Counted from the stretch's first letter, positions 10,346 to 21,799 are shown. The stretch: 64,000 nucleotides of DNA from Delphinapterus leucas (GCF_002288925.2 NW_022098076.1:77518009-77582008), one strand, 5' to 3'. Notes: a model not told the origin generated them from the sequence alone. Numbers and translations are program-made.

Positions 10346-10590
10346 AGGGTAATAGCTGTCATGTAGTAGAGCAATGGCCATGTACCAAACCCAGGGCTAG
10401 TGGTTTCACATACATTATTTCATTTAATTTTTAGAATAACAACCCTGTAAGTAGGAATTATTTCTCACCTCTTATGGATAAATAACTTGAGGCCCTGAGT
10501 GACTTAGTAACTTTCCCAAGTTTACTTAGCCTAGCTCTGCCCAGCACCAAAGCCCACAGTCCAACTTTGCCACTGTGTGGCCTCCCAAGG
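10346..10590 (+). mobile_element. MIR SINE
   Basis: It follows the MIR consensus order: 'aatagctgtcatg', 'ttcacatacattatttcatt', 'aacaaccctgtaagtagg', 'aacttgaggccctgagtgac' and 'ccagcaccaaagcccacagt'. Sense orientation and nearly full length. Confidence 0.8.
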
Positions 10591-11870
10591 AAACTCAATT
10601 GTTCCACCTGGCCAATGCATCTTCTAAAATGAGATCCAGGTAAGTGTTTTATGTGTTCCAAGTTTGTATGCAAAGTTTACATTTCCTTTAAAATTCCCCT
10701 GCTCACTCCTCCAGTCAAGGTTAACTTGGACACAGAAAGTTCTTCAAATATTCAGACCACCTGTCACCCACGGAATGTTCTGAACCTTGACAGTCTCAGA
10801 AGTGTTCCTCCCCTTGCATGAAAACAGCTCTCTCTGGCTTATAATTAGAAGTGAAATAATTTTAAATGGCTTCCACATGGCTCAGCTTTCAAAGAGGTTC
10901 CAGTTACATATAACTCCACATAAACAGATAATCAGAGGCCAGAGCCAGAGAGCACAGTTCCTGGCTCCTAACTGGCATGAAGCAGGGACATCTGCTCTGC
11001 ATGAAGCCTGGGTCAGTCTGGCCTCCTCATCTGTGACCTCCTGCGGTTGCGGGGGGTGGGGGGACTCGCCCTGGATTGCATAAAGACCTCACAGGGGCAT
11101 TGAAAAATGGGATTTAATCAACTTGATAATAATTTCTTGAAGAGAAAACCTAATTGGTTTGAATCCTTCCTTAACCACCATTAATTATTTTGGGATTGAA
11201 TGCCCATCTTATAAAAAAAATGTTATCCTTCCAGAGGTAGAATTTCTTGCCTTGGTTGCAAGTCCAAACAATTTCCCTTAAAAGACTCCATCAGAGATGA
11301 ATCTGAAATGATTCTACTCTCTTCCTACTGAGGATGAATTTTGCAGATTGGAGGATATGGAACACTACATATTCAGCAAGTTTCATCTCAATCTTCCCCT
11401 CCATTTCTTCAACACCCCCCCCCACACCCTTTATTATTACTACTATTTTAAAATTCCAAACCTGGATGGAGGTTGTGGGAATTGGACAACGGAGCAACCT
11501 ACAGGGCCTGGGGCTGAGGTCTCCCTGAAAACTGTCTCTGTTTTTCCAGAAGGCCAGTTTTTCTGAATGTACCTGGAACGGAAGGGTCCTAACTTACCTT
11601 ACTCCAGAAGTTTTTGAGCTCCTGAGAAGGCTGCTGAGAGCTGAAGGCTCCTCTAAATGAGGTCTGGAGGAACAGTATGTGCTTGTGAGTGAGGCAGAGG
11701 GATATTTATTTTAGAACTTTGGTCTAGTGTTCTAGTACCCACCCCCTTCCCCCTTAGCTGCTCATACTATCTCTCGCTCCTTAGCAAGTCTAAGTCCTAT
11801 CCAGCCTTTGTATGATGGTTTGGGGCCATATCTTCTCCATAGATTCTTTCTACCAAGTCTGGTCTTCATT
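10591..11870. other. Single-copy DNA, nothing recognised
   Basis: No gene or repeat family is recognised. A short poly-C (about 11405-11414) and G-rich patch (about 11050-11062) are present. Overlapping frames at 11334-11566 span low-complexity sequence and are not credible genes. Confidence 0.4.
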
Positions 11871-11872
11871 GA

Positions 11873-11902
11873 ATTAATTAGTTAATTAATTAATTAATTA
11901 AA
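11873..11902. repeat. (TTAA)n microsatellite
   Basis: A tandem TTAA/TAAT run of about 30 bases with one interruption (TTAG). Confidence 0.85.
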
Positions 11903-11949
11903 TGTTATCCATTTTAATCTAATATTGGAATGACTAGCTACTCATGCAA

Positions 11950-12480
11950 GTTATTGACCTAGATGTACTTTGTGGGGTTGCAAAGATGACCCAAATTTAG
12001 ATCCTACCCTGAAGAGGTTACAGTCCACAAGGAGAGAAGTCAAGTATAGCTGGGGATGGGGAAGGATACAAATATGCAAGCTGTTGCTCTATGGTGTCTT
12101 TTTAAAAATTAATTAATTAATTTTTGACTGTGTTGGGTCTTTGTTGCTGTGTGCAGGCTTTCTCTAGTTGCAGTGAGTGGGGCTTACTCTTTATTTTGTT
12201 GCACGGGCTTCTCATTGTGGTGGCTTCTCTTGTTGTGGAGCACGGGCTCTAGGCGCGCAGGCTTCAGCAGTTGTGGCATGCGGGCTCAGTAGTTGTGGCT
12301 CGTGGGCTTAATTGCTCTGCAGCATGTGGGATCTTCCTGGACCAGGGATCGAACCCGTGTCTCCTGCATTGGCAGGTGGATTCTTAACCACTGCGCCACG
12401 AGGGAAGTTCCCTCTATGGTGTCTTAAGGTAGAAAGTAATACAATGTAATGAAAGAAGATGTGAGGAAACGCCCCAAAGG
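11950..12480 (-). mobile_element. L2 3' fragment, split by a SINE
   Basis: The left part (to 12086) contains 'tcctaccctgaagaggttac', the antisense L2 3' UTR landmark. The right part (12426-12480) continues with 'aaagtaatacaatgtaatg'. The SINE at 12101-12411 separates them. Confidence 0.5.
12101..12411 (-). mobile_element. Cetartiodactyl tRNA-derived SINE, long form
   Basis: The minus strand begins 'ggaacttccctcgtggcgca', with the box-B-like 'ggttcgatccctgg', and ends in a TTAA-rich tail. Exact 14-bp target duplications 'ctctatggtgtctt' flank it at 12087-12100 and 12412-12425. The perfect duplication suggests a fairly recent insertion. Confidence 0.95.
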
Positions 12481-13104
12481 ACTCCCTCCCCTGAGGGGCA
12501 GAGAACCTCTGAAAAGGTTCTCTCTAGTTTGAAGGTTCTTTGAGGTACACAATGTTCACTTGAGCCAGACGAAATCTGCTTTGGATTTTTATTTCTATTT
12601 ATTTCCTAGTTGCTGGAAAGAGGACCTTCACGGAAGATGTGGATAGCAGGTTTAAAATGGGGTGGGGATTTAGTGAGCCCTACCGGTAGGAATGAAAGTG
12701 AAAGGCAGACATCCAGTGCTGTGGATGGCTTCCACCTCAAGAAGGTGTAAGAACCAGCAAGCAGGGACCAGAGTCAGAAGAGGCTTGTGAGCTTCCTTAA
12801 ACTGGTGACTTGTCTCACATTTATTATGTCTGTTACCTCCCCCTCCCCAGTGTTACCCCCTAGGGATTTAAAGATTGAGGGTAAAGCCCTAGGTGAATGG
12901 GCTCAATGCCCCTCTTTCTTGGGGCAGGAAGGAAGGCAGGGCCTGAGGAGATTGGGCCAGACAAGGGAGAAGAGTGGGGATCTGCTGGGTCAGAACAGGA
13001 GCAAGAGAGAAGATGAGCAAGCAAGTCCTGGGGCCAGATGGGCAGGAAAGTGACCTGGTATTGGCATAGGAAGGCTTCTGGGGTCTCTGGCACAAGCAGG
13101 AATG
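12481..13104. other. Single-copy DNA, nothing recognised
   Basis: No gene or repeat is recognised. Openings on both strands at 12787-13156 overlap each other and extend into L2 sequence. Confidence 0.4.
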
Positions 13105-13540
13105 AGTGCCAGAGAGGTTCTGAGGAGAGAGAATTGCTCTTGGCTTGGGGGATCAAGGCAGGTTGGCTCCATGGAGGAGACTGAATGTCACTGGAACCCT
13201 GAAAGACAATCTAGATCCAGGTGCTTCCCAGTTTAAAGGAAGAGAATATGTGTAAGACAGAAAGGTAGAAAAGAATGGGGTGAGGGTGTGAAACAGGAAG
13301 TCATCGAGTTTGGTTGGCAAGAAGGGAAGGGGTGGGCATAAGGGTGGAAAGGTAGGTAGGGGCCAGATGGTGGCAGCTAAGGAGATTGGGCAGTGGGGGA
13401 GGGTCACTGGAGGCTCTGTGAGGGTGTAGAGCTGTACTTTAGGGAGATTAATCTGGCAGCAGGGTGGAGAGAGAGATTGGAGGGGGAGAGAGGTCAGGAA
13501 GCCATTGCTGTAATATAGGAGGGGTTAAGGTAATAGGGTC
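13105..13540 (-). mobile_element. L2 LINE fragment
   Basis: The antisense L2 3' region is visible: 'gagactgaatgtcactggaa', later 'gagattaatctggcagcagg' (the 'gatcactctggctgctgtg' landmark), then 'gccattgctgtaatatagg'. It is G/A-rich on this strand, as L2 is. Confidence 0.6.
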
Positions 13541-14130
13541 TGTATCATTCAGGATTAATTTCCTCTGCCTGTATCAGTAACTTCCACAAGTTACAAGTTT
13601 CTCTTTCATGTAAAAGAAGTGGGGGTGAGCAATATGTAAGCTCCATTGTTATCAGGGATTTAGTCTTCTATAGCTCTTTGCTTTGCCGTCCCTAGGGAGC
13701 TGCCATTTTAGTTAACATTGATCCAGCAGCAAAATAGAGGAAAGGTGTAGAAAAGCATGTTTGTTTAAGAGAAACTTCCCAGAAGTGCCATGGGATACTT
13801 TTACTTACTTCTCATTGGCTAGAAATTGTCATGTGGCTACACCTAATTGAAGGGGAGTCTGGGAAATGGAGTCTTTTGGCTGGGTGGCCATGTGGCTGGC
13901 TAAAACTGAGGGTTCTTTGATTAAGGAGAAAGGGGAGAAGGCGTGTAGGGGAAGGCAGTTAATTTGTAGACTCTGTCTCAGAGCCTATCAATTAATTCAA
14001 GTAGTGACAAAGAGAAAGGAGAGGAAGTGCAGAATATATGAGACATTCAGTGACGTAGTAACTGGACTTGACAACTGTTTAGAAATGGCACGAAAATAGG
14101 AGAGGTTTGGAGCCTGGGTAAAGTGAAGTG
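13541..14130. mobile_element. Probable ancient repeat, family not identified
   Basis: Segments such as 'ctcattggctagaaattgtc', 'gggaaatggagtcttttggc' and 'gtggccatgtggctggctaa' resemble a widespread old mammalian repeat in order and content, but I cannot name the family. The last 200 bases look single copy. Confidence 0.35.
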
Positions 14131-14135
14131 GTGGA

Positions 14136-14480
14136 AACGATAGTTATTATGTGTCAGGCACTATTCTAAGTGCTTTCACGTGGATTTTTACATTGAGTCC
14201 TCATAACAACCCTATGAGATAGGTCCTGGTATTATTATTTAAAACAAAATATATATTTCCCATCACACTCTTTCAAAATCGCATAATTCAAATTTATATG
14301 ACACATATTCCTAGTAAAATAATAGGTCCTAGTATTATTATCTCTATTTTGCAGATGAAGAAAATGGGGCCTGGGGAGGGTAATTTGCTTGCCCAAAGTG
14401 ATTCAGTCAGTAGCAGGACCAGAATTTGAACCCAGGCAGCTGGTTCCAGAGCCTGTGCCCTTAATCAATATGCTGTGGTG
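14136..14480 (+). mobile_element. MIR SINE with an internal 83-bp insertion
   Basis: The MIR order is complete: 'gttattatgtgtcaggcact', 'tcataacaaccctatgagat', 'attttgcagatgaagaaaat', 'cagaatttgaacccaggcag' and 'ccttaatcaatatgctgtg'. It is interrupted at 14239-14321 by unrelated AT-rich DNA flanked by a duplicated 20-bp MIR segment. Confidence 0.85.
14219..14341. repeat. 20-bp duplication flanking an 83-bp insert
   Basis: 'ataggtcctggtattattat' (14219-14238) recurs with one change (g to a) at 14322-14341. The 83 bases between are not MIR and carry no poly-A tail. This is either a small retrotransposed piece with a long target duplication or a templated repair insertion. Confidence 0.8.
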
Positions 14481-15419
14481 GCAAAGAATAGAGAGAGGAG
14501 ACTCAGGAATACCTAGATTCCTACGCTCACACCATGTCTTTTCTTCACAATATTCCCCCATTCCCTTGAGTACTTTTCTCTTTGGTAGTGCTCAGTGGTA
14601 GATGGTAAAGACAACTTTTTGAGCTGATGTTTGCACGTGGGCTTGGAAGAGCACCGGAAGTGCTGACAACCTGTCCCTTGTTTTGGTCATTGACAATTTT
14701 GAGCTTTGGCCTGAGTGGGGACTGACCCCTGGCAATGCCTTGGGGGGCCTGAGGGTGGTTCTGGGGGCTGCATCTCAGGAGATTTCCCAATCAGTATGGA
14801 GCTAGACTGCCCAGAACCCATGTTTCCAGGTCCAAATGGGGCAAGAAAGGAATGAAAAGCCAAGAAAGAAACGGTAGGGCCCAGAGTTTGGGTAGCTCAG
14901 GCCCGGGAAAGTCTGGATGGGGAGTTAGGAAGGTGGGCTCTGGACAGATTCAAAACAGGGAGCTCTTGATATGGTTTCTGGGGATAGTGGGCAGCTCTGT
15001 GCTCCAAGGGCTTGGGGATGTAGCTTTGGAAAGGACAGAAGAGATTCTTTTCGTGGCCAAATGCTTGAAAACAACATTCTCTGTCTGCCCATTGCTGTTT
15101 TGCAGAAAGCATGATTGAGGTCAAGTCTGTGCCAGGGCTAAAGACCAAGAATGGAGTAATGTCTGCAGAGAGAAGGGCAATTAGCAAATTCCTTAATTAG
15201 AGTTGGGTTCTGATTTCTGTAGTCAATTCTTATCACTTGTTAGGTTTTAACTCAGCTCCTTTGGCCTGAAATGCACAGCCACAGAGTTCAGAAAATCAGG
15301 GTCCAGGGTTCTTGGATAAAGTAAGTAAGACCTGGTTTCCCTTTCTGTAAAAAGATTATCACAGAAAACCTTATTTCCTGAGACTGCGAGGATCCAAAGC
15401 ATTGACATGTGAAAGTGCT
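14481..15419. other. Single-copy DNA, nothing recognised
   Basis: No gene or repeat family is recognised. Two antiparallel frames of 88 and 96 codons at 14852-15187 overlap and show no family resemblance. Confidence 0.4.
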
Positions 15420-15958
15420 GACAAGCTCTCAAGTTTAGTCATCAATTACTTAGTGATAACGACCCCTTATGAGTCATTAATGCCTGCTAGTAAATGATTT
15501 GGTGCTTAAATTTCATGCTTCGTCGAATTCACTGTCTTCCATTTCTCACCAAGGTGCTGTTCTGCCCTGGCTCCTGTAATCAAAGCTTGGAGATTTACTT
15601 AGGCACCAAAAGATTAATCTTGACAAAATTCATGAAGTTTCTATTTTTTTTCTGTTTACTGAGCATTAGTTATCATCCCTGGGATTTGACACCTTCTTTT
15701 TATTCTGATGGGAATTTGTATTTAAATATATATTTAGAGAATATCTTGTGGAAAAGCTGCAGTTTGTCGACTTGTGGGAAAAGGGCTTTCCTTGAACAAA
15801 AGTCTCACACTGGAACGAGCCTCGATGTTTTGACATACAGTGCCTCCATTCTAGGTTGTTACTGGATATGTCCGTCTCCCATTCCACGCCTCCTTCCTTT
15901 CTTTCAAACAAGATTTAATTGCAAGAGACCAAACTCATCTGTAATTATCTTGTTCTAA
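15420..15958. promoter_or_regulatory. Single-copy candidate conserved element
   Basis: It lacks repeat matches and carries repeated TAAT/ATTA cores ('catcaattacttagtgata', 'gagtcattaatg', 'gatttaattgc', 'tgtaattatc') plus retained CpGs ('cttcgtcgaattc', 'tttgtcgac'). A 154-codon frame (15494-15958, plus) covers most of it but resembles no protein family I know and has no splice or initiation context; I treat it as chance. Confidence 0.3.
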
Positions 15959-16140
15959 AGATGCAGACAGGAATGAGATGTAGCTCCGTCCTCAATAAGC
16001 TCACCGTCTGGGAGAGAAGACAAACTTGAAAATAAATAATTGTAATATGGTGAGACAAATGCCATTAAATAAATATATACAGGGTACAGAGGTGGCATTT
16101 CAATAGGAAGGAGCAAATGCATCTTGGCATTTTAACAGGA
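15959..16140 (-). mobile_element. L2 3' fragment
   Basis: The segments 'tcctcaataagctcaccgtc' and 'aaaataaataattgtaat' match the antisense L2 3' UTR. Short and diverged. Confidence 0.45.
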
Positions 16141-16436
16141 GGAAAATGCATCCTGGCCTTATCCCCATCTAAATATGCAACCCCAGAACTCAGTCCTCAC
16201 TCAGTGAAACTGACTCTCCTTGCTTGCGTATCATGTTAATTTAACAATCCTTTTAATTTCAGAGATTAAGAAGGAATTTGGGTCTTTATTAGTCAGCCTC
16301 TTCCTTCTTTCATCTCATTGTACTTCTTAATTCCTAATTTATGTATTTACAATGCAAAAACGCATTGGGTCATTCCTGCCACCCCCCTTCTCTCCCATGA
16401 CCTCTCTATGTGTTGTTTAGTTTTTCCATTATAACT
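16141..16436. other. Single-copy DNA, nothing recognised
   Basis: No repeat or gene signal is recognised. Confidence 0.4.
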
Positions 16437-16498
16437 CTTTAATGTGTATATATATATATAAATAAAGAAAATAAAATTCAAAAAAAAGCTTTAATGTG
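16437..16498 (+). mobile_element. Tiny A-rich insertion with 10-bp duplication
   Basis: 'ctttaatgtg' occurs at 16437-16446 and again at 16489-16498. Between them are 42 bases of TA repeat, AATAAAG and an A-rich tail. It looks like the extreme 3' end of a retrotransposed RNA with its target duplication. Confidence 0.6.
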
Positions 16499-16752
16499 GG
16501 GGTGGGTGGGATGAATTGGGAGATTGGGATTGACATATATACACTATTGATACTATGTATAAAATAGATAACTAATGGGAACCTACTGTATCATTCAGAG
16601 TACTCTACTCAATGCTCTGTGGTGACCTAAATGGGAAGGAAATCCAAAAAGGAGGGGACGTATGTATATGTATAGCTGATCCACTTTGCTGTACGGAAGA
16701 AACTAACACAACATTGTAAAGCAACTATACTCCAATAAAAATTAATTAAAAC
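16499..16752 (+). mobile_element. Artiodactyl/cetacean-type L1 3' end
   Basis: It contains 'atatatacactattgatact', 'aaactaacacaacattgtaa' and 'gcaactatactccaataaa', the terminal L1 3' UTR of this lineage, in sense orientation and 5'-truncated. Confidence 0.85.
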
Positions 16753-16789
16753 AATTTTAATTTGTGTAACTGTGTTCCTTTCTTTAAAA

Positions 16790-17640
16790 TCCAACCTTGT
16801 CTCATCAGATTTGAAAAATTTGAAAGCTTGATGATACATTTGTTGGCAAGGCTGTGGGGAAGCTGGTATTCTCATACATTGTTGATGGGAATGAAAAATG
16901 GTACAATTCCTATGGAACGAAATTTGGTAATATCTAACAAAACTATATGTGCATTTATCCTCTGATCCAGCAATCTGACTTCTAGGAATTTATCCTGATA
17001 TACTTCCAACAATATGAAAATACAAATACACAAGTTTACTATTGATACATTTAATGTTGAATGTTATTATATTTAAATATTACAAATATTACACAAAGTA
17101 CAAATATCACAAGGTAGTGTTATTTGTAATCACTAAAACATTGGAAACCACATCAATGTCCAAACATAGGAAATTGATTGAAAAAATTATGATACTCACA
17201 CACAATGGAGTGCTATGTGGTTATAAACAAGAATGAGGACGAGCTCTGTGAACTGACATGGAGTGATTTCTAGGAGATATTGTTAAGTGAAAAAAGCAAG
17301 GTGCAAAAGAACATATTTGGTATGCTACCTTTTGTGTAAGAAAGAAGGAAAGTCAGAAAACATATATATTTGCTTATCTTTACAAAAGAAACACAAGAAG
17401 GATAAATCAGGAAACACTAAAGTAGGTTACCTACAAGAGGTGGGGGGGAATAGGGCAGAGGAGATATGGTGGGAGTAATACTTCTCTGAGAGTATATCTT
17501 TTTGCATAGTTCTGACCTTAAGAAGTGTGTTAATGTTCTGCAGATTTAAAAATAAAATGAATAAAAAAAAAAAAAGAAAAAAAAATGAATAAGGATGGGA
17601 AGGGGAAAAGTCTCTAAAACTGAAAGCAAACTGAGCCAAA
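16790..17640 (+). mobile_element. L1M ORF2 end and 3' UTR relic
   Basis: Sense L1M landmarks appear in order: 'ggcaaggctgtggggaagct', 'tcatacattgttgatgggaa', 'ctgatccagcaatctgactt', 'acaatggagtgctatgtgg', 'gacatggagtgatttctagg' and an A-rich stretch at 17560-17595. The region codes for the ORF2 C-terminus in intact L1 but is full of stops here. It probably belongs to the same insertion as the pieces to 19680. Confidence 0.75.
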
Positions 17641-17877
17641 CCACCCAATCATACTTCAAATGAATAACATAACGGAAGAGAGAGAGAAAGAAAGAAATGA
17701 CTAATTCAGGTTACTTATGAGCACCTCAGTCTTGGGTGGGAACATGGGGTAGTGGGGAATTGCACACAAATCCTGAACTCTTTTTAGTGGGCTTGTTTTT
17801 TGTATGGTTAGGGAAAAGCAGTTCTGAAAAAACTTTGTATGTATTATAGGATTAAGCAAAGGAGTACAGGTGGCTAA
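17641..17877 (+). mobile_element. Probable L1M continuation
   Basis: Low-complexity and AT-rich sequence between two recognised parts of an L1M copy. I assign it to that copy by position only. Confidence 0.35.
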
Positions 17878-18086
17878 AACAACACAGGTTTGAACTGCAT
17901 GGATCCACTTATATACAGATATTTTTAAAATAAATACTACAGTACTATGCAATCTGAGATTGGTTGAATCTGTGGATGTCAAACTGCAGATATAGAGGGA
18001 TAACTATGAAGTTACATGAGGATTTTCAACTATGTGTGGGGGGTTGGCACCCCTAACCTCCCCGTGTTGTTCAGGGGTCAACTGTA
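17878..18086 (+). mobile_element. Tigger/MER2-type DNA transposon remnant
   Basis: The 'acaacacaggtttgaactgc' start and the 'gttgttcaggggtcaactgt' end are the diagnostic termini of MER2-like non-autonomous Tigger elements. The first bases of the left inverted repeat are decayed. It interrupts the L1M sequence. Confidence 0.8.
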
Positions 18087-18480
18087 AATATATTGTTGTT
18101 CTTGGGAGCCAGGGTTCTTCCTAGGGAAGAAGGACCATAATATGGAATGTGGGAAGGCAAAAAGAACCCTCCTGGGATGGATTGAAATTGGAGGTATCAG
18201 TGTGTACCATATTTCTAAAACATATATAGTATGTGTTTATACATGTATATACACGCATATATGTATATTTATACATATGAATGTATATACATGTGTACAT
18301 TATCTAGCTTTGTCTGCTGAAGGGGCCAAGAAGCAATAACACCTCATTTACACTGAGCACACCTAGTGCCCAGGTCTTGGTCTCTAATACCATTCCCCAC
18401 TGAAAGTAGGGCTCCTGGGAGAAACAGCTGATTCCAGGGCTGGGGCAGGGTAGGTATGAGATGAGTCTAGAACATTTAGT
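18087..18480. other. Interval within the L1M copy
   Basis: No family is recognised with confidence. It contains an alternating TATG/TATAC tract at about 18222-18302. Confidence 0.35.
18222..18302. repeat. Alternating purine-pyrimidine AT-rich tract
   Basis: Irregular repeats of 'tatatacatgta'-like units (about 80 bases). This is imperfect simple sequence, potentially cruciform- or Z-prone. Confidence 0.6.
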
Positions 18481-19489
18481 TATGCTAGAAATTAAGAAAG
18501 TGCTAGAAAAAAAGATAGAAGCATGTCACAAGGACACAGGAGCCAGCTTAAAAGGATTCCTACTAGTTAAATCTGGGACAATTTGAATACCAAAAAAATT
18601 AAATAAAATGATGACTCATAAACCATTAAAAATAGGAATTCACAAGTCCTTACCAATAACAAATGAATATACTAATAATATATGGGGAGGAGGGAGGGCT
18701 GTTGCATACAATTAAATGCTGAATGTGAACTGGTAAATTGGGAGAAGGTACTAGAGTTGGAAAGTTAGCATTTTGCAACCATTATGGAAAAGATTAGACC
18801 AAGCAAGAATTATCAATACATGCTAAATTTAGGGGGAAATTTAGACGAGGAACAGGATATTTGTATGGTCTTAAAGTATCTTGCACAGACTGATTACTAG
18901 TTCCAAGGGGAAAAATTAGCTATTACACAGTGGAGAAATTTGACATCTTGACTGGTCAAAATTTGCATCAGTGATGAGAGCAGATGGACATCACATGCTT
19001 CTAGATGTGATACCCTGAGAAAGATAGAACAGCACCTATGTAGTATCTGGGCCAAGATTGTGAAACCTGAATCATGAGGAAACATTAGACAAACTCCAAA
19101 TGAGAAATATTTTATTGAAAATGGGGGAGAGGGGAGCTCTATACTAAAAAAAAATGTCATCATGGATGACCAGGAAAGACTCTGGAAGTGTTCCAGATTA
19201 AAGAAGGATAAAGAGACATGACAGCTAAATGCAATCCTTGACCCCAGGCTGGATTCTTTACTGGGATGAAAATGCTGTAAGGACATTATTAGATCCATTG
19301 ACAAAAATGGGATATGGACAGTAGATTAGATTAAGGTATTGTTCCAACGTTGAATTTACTGAGGATGATAACCATACTATATGTATGTAAGAGAATGTCT
19401 CTATTCAGAGGAAATACAATTAATGTATTTAGGGATAAGTGGCCATGATCTATGTAATTTCCTTTAAAAAAATCAAGGGAAAATATTAC

Positions 19490-19527
<38 letters not shown>

Positions 19528-19680
19528 AGTAAAGCAAGCAAATACTAAAGCACATGGGTAAACTGTCAGCAATAGGTGAATCCAGGTAAAAGAAAATCAG
19601 GCATTCTTTTACTATTTTTACTGTCATACCTTTTCTCTAAGTTTAAAGTTATTTCCAAATAGAAGGTTAAGAATTTAATC
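18481..19680 (+). mobile_element. L1M 3' UTR
   Basis: A long match to the L1MA/L1MB-type 3' UTR in sense: 'ggacacaggagccagctta', 'agagacatgacagctaaatg', 'gaccccaggctggattcttt', 'ggtattgttccaacgttgaa', 'tatgtaagagaatgtctct' and 'gcaataggtgaatccaggt', ending at a poor poly-A near 19680. A (GA)n tract sits where this 3' UTR normally has simple repeats. Confidence 0.8.
19492..19522 (+). repeat. (GA)n microsatellite
   Basis: About 15 uninterrupted GA units inside the L1M 3' UTR. Confidence 0.95.
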
Positions 19681-20584
19681 TTGCATATCCTGCTTTAATG
19701 GAGGAACACTTACCTCCCTACTATTCTGTTTTGGTTCTGGGGACCATGGTGAAGTCTGACCACTTGTTAGAATAGAAAATATCAGTAATTAAGACCACCC
19801 CCCCACCTTTTTTTTTTTTTTGTAGTGAAGCCTTTTCTTTGGAAATGAAATCTTATGTGGAACATCAAGCTATAGAAGAGATGAGAGAGGGGCTGTTCTG
19901 ATTGAAGCACGTGTTTATTTGTGGGGGGGTATTAGAGTCCTGTCTGCCTGTCTACTCCACCTCCTGCTCCCAGGTGGGCAGCCCGAAGGCATCTCCAGGG
20001 AAGGGAGTTTGACAACCACTGCTCTAAATTAAACTGATCATGGTCCAACCGACCTTAGTAACCACTGAATGAGAATGACTATTCTGAGATTGGGTGAAAA
20101 CCTCAGGATTACTTCACAGCAGTTGGCTTGGACTTTTTGGGTGTGTCCTAATGCATGCCTTCACTAATAAATGACCAGTTTTTTTCCTGTCTCTCCATGA
20201 GGTTATTCCATCCTTGGCCTACGGTTCATACTTGACAGGTATTCAGCAACAAGGAGCTGTTTGTCAAGCCCAGTGTGAGATTGTTTCAAAGGATTAAGTC
20301 ATTTTTGAAGAAGTATGTAGAGATAAGACTTGTATAAACAGAATCACATTTTCTCATAGCTGCTTCATGGTTGCTTGGGATTCATTTTCAAATGGCTGTG
20401 GGGTCTCACAGATGGGATTTATGTTTATCCAACCATTTTCTTCCTTTTCTTTCAGGTAGTTAAGGGTCTTGAACACATTTGGTGATAAGGAACTTGGCAC
20501 TGTAAGAAAACTTTGGCAAACCTTTTTGTAAACTGACCCAACACCCTCCAGATTAACTGCTCTGAAAGTTGAAACCTCAGTATA
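19681..20584. other. Single-copy DNA, nothing recognised
   Basis: No gene is recognised. A C-run/T-run junction lies at about 19797-19821. A 106-codon minus-strand frame at 20354-20674 runs into the adjacent DNA transposon and resembles no family. Confidence 0.4.
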
Positions 20585-20819
20585 TAGTTGACCTTTGAAC
20601 AACACAGGTTTGAGCTGCGTTGGTCCACTTATACGTGGATTTTTTTCAATAGTAAATATGACAGTACTACACAATCCACTGTTAGTTGAGTCCTTGGGTG
20701 TAGAACCTCAGATCTGGAGGAACTGCTTGTATGGAGGACCGACTATAAGTTATACTCAAATTTTCAACCTTGCGGAGAGTCGGCACCCCTAACCACCACG
20801 TTGTTCAAGGGTCAACTGT
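20585..20819 (+). mobile_element. MER2-like Tigger element, both ends present
   Basis: The terminal inverted repeats are 'agttgacctttgaacaac' (20586-20603) and 'gttgttcaagggtcaact' (20800-20817), complementary except for one base, with TA dinucleotides outside as expected for a pogo/Tigger target site. At 235 bp it cannot encode a transposase. It belongs to the same group as the copy at 17878. Confidence 0.88.
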
Positions 20820-21589
20820 ATTTGTATCTGCTTTAAAACTCAAACCCTAGTCAACCAAAATTTAAGAGCATTATTTATTCAACAAGCCTTGGAAGAGTGT
20901 ACCTAACAAATTCATTTTGTTTAAGATGTGGCCATCTTAGTGATTCACCTCAAGTCTCTGTAAGGCTTTTTGCAGGACCCAAGACTCGAGTCACTACCTG
21001 TCCCATTGTTCTTTTCATAGGAAGACAAATCCCCCCTACAGTGAACTGTTGCAAAGCTAAGGATAGAGATGACCCTTAGATTTAATCTATTGTGACAATT
21101 CCTGTTGATTGGTAGTGAGTTCCTGGATTCCTACGTTGAGAGGGATTCTGGGGCAGCATTTGGGCTTGGTGAGAATGAGTGTCATTATTGATTTGTGATG
21201 TCTGCTTGGGGTATGGAATGGGGAAGTTATCCAGCTGTGTATGCAACATTCGTGACGCTCCTGGCCTAAAAGTAACTCCCAGAGGCCCTGTTTTGTTGGA
21301 AAGAACACATTTCCCCATTGGCCATAAGTGCTGGTCTACTCTATGTGCTTTCTTACTACAAACAAAAAAATGTTGCTCACCATTCCAGTTCTACAAGGAT
21401 CAAGTCATGAGCCGCTGCAGTTGCTGACCTACAGTACCCCCTGAAAGGAATTCAGGATGAAGCATTCTGTGTTTTAGATATATGAACCCCTAGATGGTTA
21501 AGATGCATATCTAAGGAAGAATTTCAATGACCCCGGATTCTTGCATCTTCCCCTACATAGATAAGCACTAAAGTCATTAACTTGAGATT

Positions 21590-21609
21590 TGTGTGTGTGT
21601 GTGTGTGTG
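21590..21609 (+). repeat. (TG)n microsatellite
   Basis: Ten TG units, uninterrupted. Confidence 0.95.
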
Positions 21610-21799
21610 ATTAGCAGTAATCTTTTACTAAGATGTGTGCTTGTACATGTATTTCCCAACCAAAAAAATTCATATGTATATACTTGCCTCTCCCCTACCT
21701 GTTTGGAGCAGTTCCTCAGAGCTCTCTGAGAGGTTATTTCCCAGGCTATAGTCTTCAGCAAGACACTGAATAAAATTCAACTCTCAGCTCTTACGTCTT

